Below, piece by piece: positions 44,856 through 44,959 of a stretch of 44,959 nt of DNA. The notes below the pieces were generated by a model, which was not told where the DNA came from, searched no databases, and worked only from the letters and a program-made list of their open reading frames with translations. The stretch's first letter is position 1; the number at the start of each line of letters is the position of its first letter. The position numbers and the translations under genes are program-made. Origin of the DNA: Clostridium sp. (GTDB taxonomy: Bacteria > Bacillota > Clostridia > Lachnospirales > Lachnospiraceae). The DNA lies in NCBI GenBank assembly GCA_023667695.1, contig JAMOZY010000001.1, positions 211,910 through 256,868 of the forward strand, written 5' to 3'.

Positions 44856-44905
44856 AACAGGACAAGCGTTCAGAGAAAGAATCTCCAGGGCTTGTCCTGT
44901 TCTTG
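44856..44905. terminator. Hairpin, probable terminator
   Basis: Perfect 12-bp arms AACAGGACAAGC (44856-44867) and GCTTGTCCTGTT (44890-44901) with an inner GAGA/TCTC stem. The A-rich minisatellite on the left would act as a U tract for minus-strand transcripts. Confidence 0.7.
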
Positions 44906-44920
44906 TTGTGTAGCATCTTT

Positions 44921-44959
44921 TAATAAACCACCTGCTATGCAGGTGTGTCCACAGTTGCT
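44921..44959. mobile_element. Possible end of an IS200/IS605-like element
   Basis: The window ends in an AT-rich stretch followed by a compact hairpin CACCTGC-TAT-GCAGGTG (44929-44945) and CCACAGTTGCT. Short perfect hairpins like this, close to an A/T-rich target, mark ends of Y1-transposase elements. No transposase is visible before the window ends. Confidence 0.3.

Overview
The window looks like chromosomal DNA from a Gram-positive, butyrate-forming anaerobe of the Clostridia, most likely Lachnospiraceae. The reasons are the complete thl-crt-hbd-bcd-etfB-etfA cluster, an NfnAB-type bifurcating transhydrogenase, a class B sortase, HrcA/CIRCE control of groESL, QueH, strong AGGAGG ribosome sites with several TTG starts, and small DUF proteins typical of that family. 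Genus and species cannot be read from the sequence alone. I see no tRNA, rRNA, CRISPR array, prophage or complete transposon.

Layout. 1-5.4 kb: the 3' end of a repetitive DUF4214 surface protein, glnS, a DUF2225 protein and a convergent DUF6062-like protein. 5.4-11.3 kb: groESL, an HExxH protein next to a helix-turn-helix/KDPG-aldolase-like fusion, thyA, a DHFR gene and a class B sortase. 11.3-16.1 kb: nfnAB, a small membrane protein, guaB behind a large palindrome, and a small convergent gene. 16.3-25.5 kb: queH, carAB, a DUF362 protein behind a MerR-type promoter, an ECF S component with a uridine-kinase-like protein, a TIGR01212 radical SAM protein and a convergent amidohydrolase. 25.7-30.4 kb: a YbjQ/zinc-finger protein, glpK, a phosphoglycolate-phosphatase-like HAD protein overlapping a rhomboid protease. 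30.4-37.5 kb: a TPR protein, an 828-residue protein with a huge Glu/Lys/Arg helix and a degenerate AAA+ domain, mreB, and a YgiQ radical SAM protein. 37.6-43.8 kb: the butyrate operon. 43.9-44.96 kb: a 92-bp tandem array, a two-TM protein, an A-rich minisatellite and a possible IS200/IS605-like end.

How the genes work together. The butyrate cluster turns two acetyl-CoA into butyryl-CoA, and Bcd-EtfAB couples crotonyl-CoA reduction to ferredoxin reduction. NfnAB can then exchange electrons between ferredoxin, NADH and NADPH. thyA and DHFR form a dTMP/folate pair; carAB and guaB feed pyrimidine and purine synthesis.

The least explained parts are: (1) a family of dispersed palindromic intergenic elements (28.6, 34.5, 40.6 kb, a weaker copy at 26.9 kb and a tandem array at 43.9 kb) whose stems show compensatory base changes; (2) the TPR / charged-helix pseudo-AAA+ / MreB neighbourhood; (3) the HTH fused to an aldolase fold that has lost its Schiff-base lysine; (4) a 34-bp palindrome lying over the guaB -10 box.
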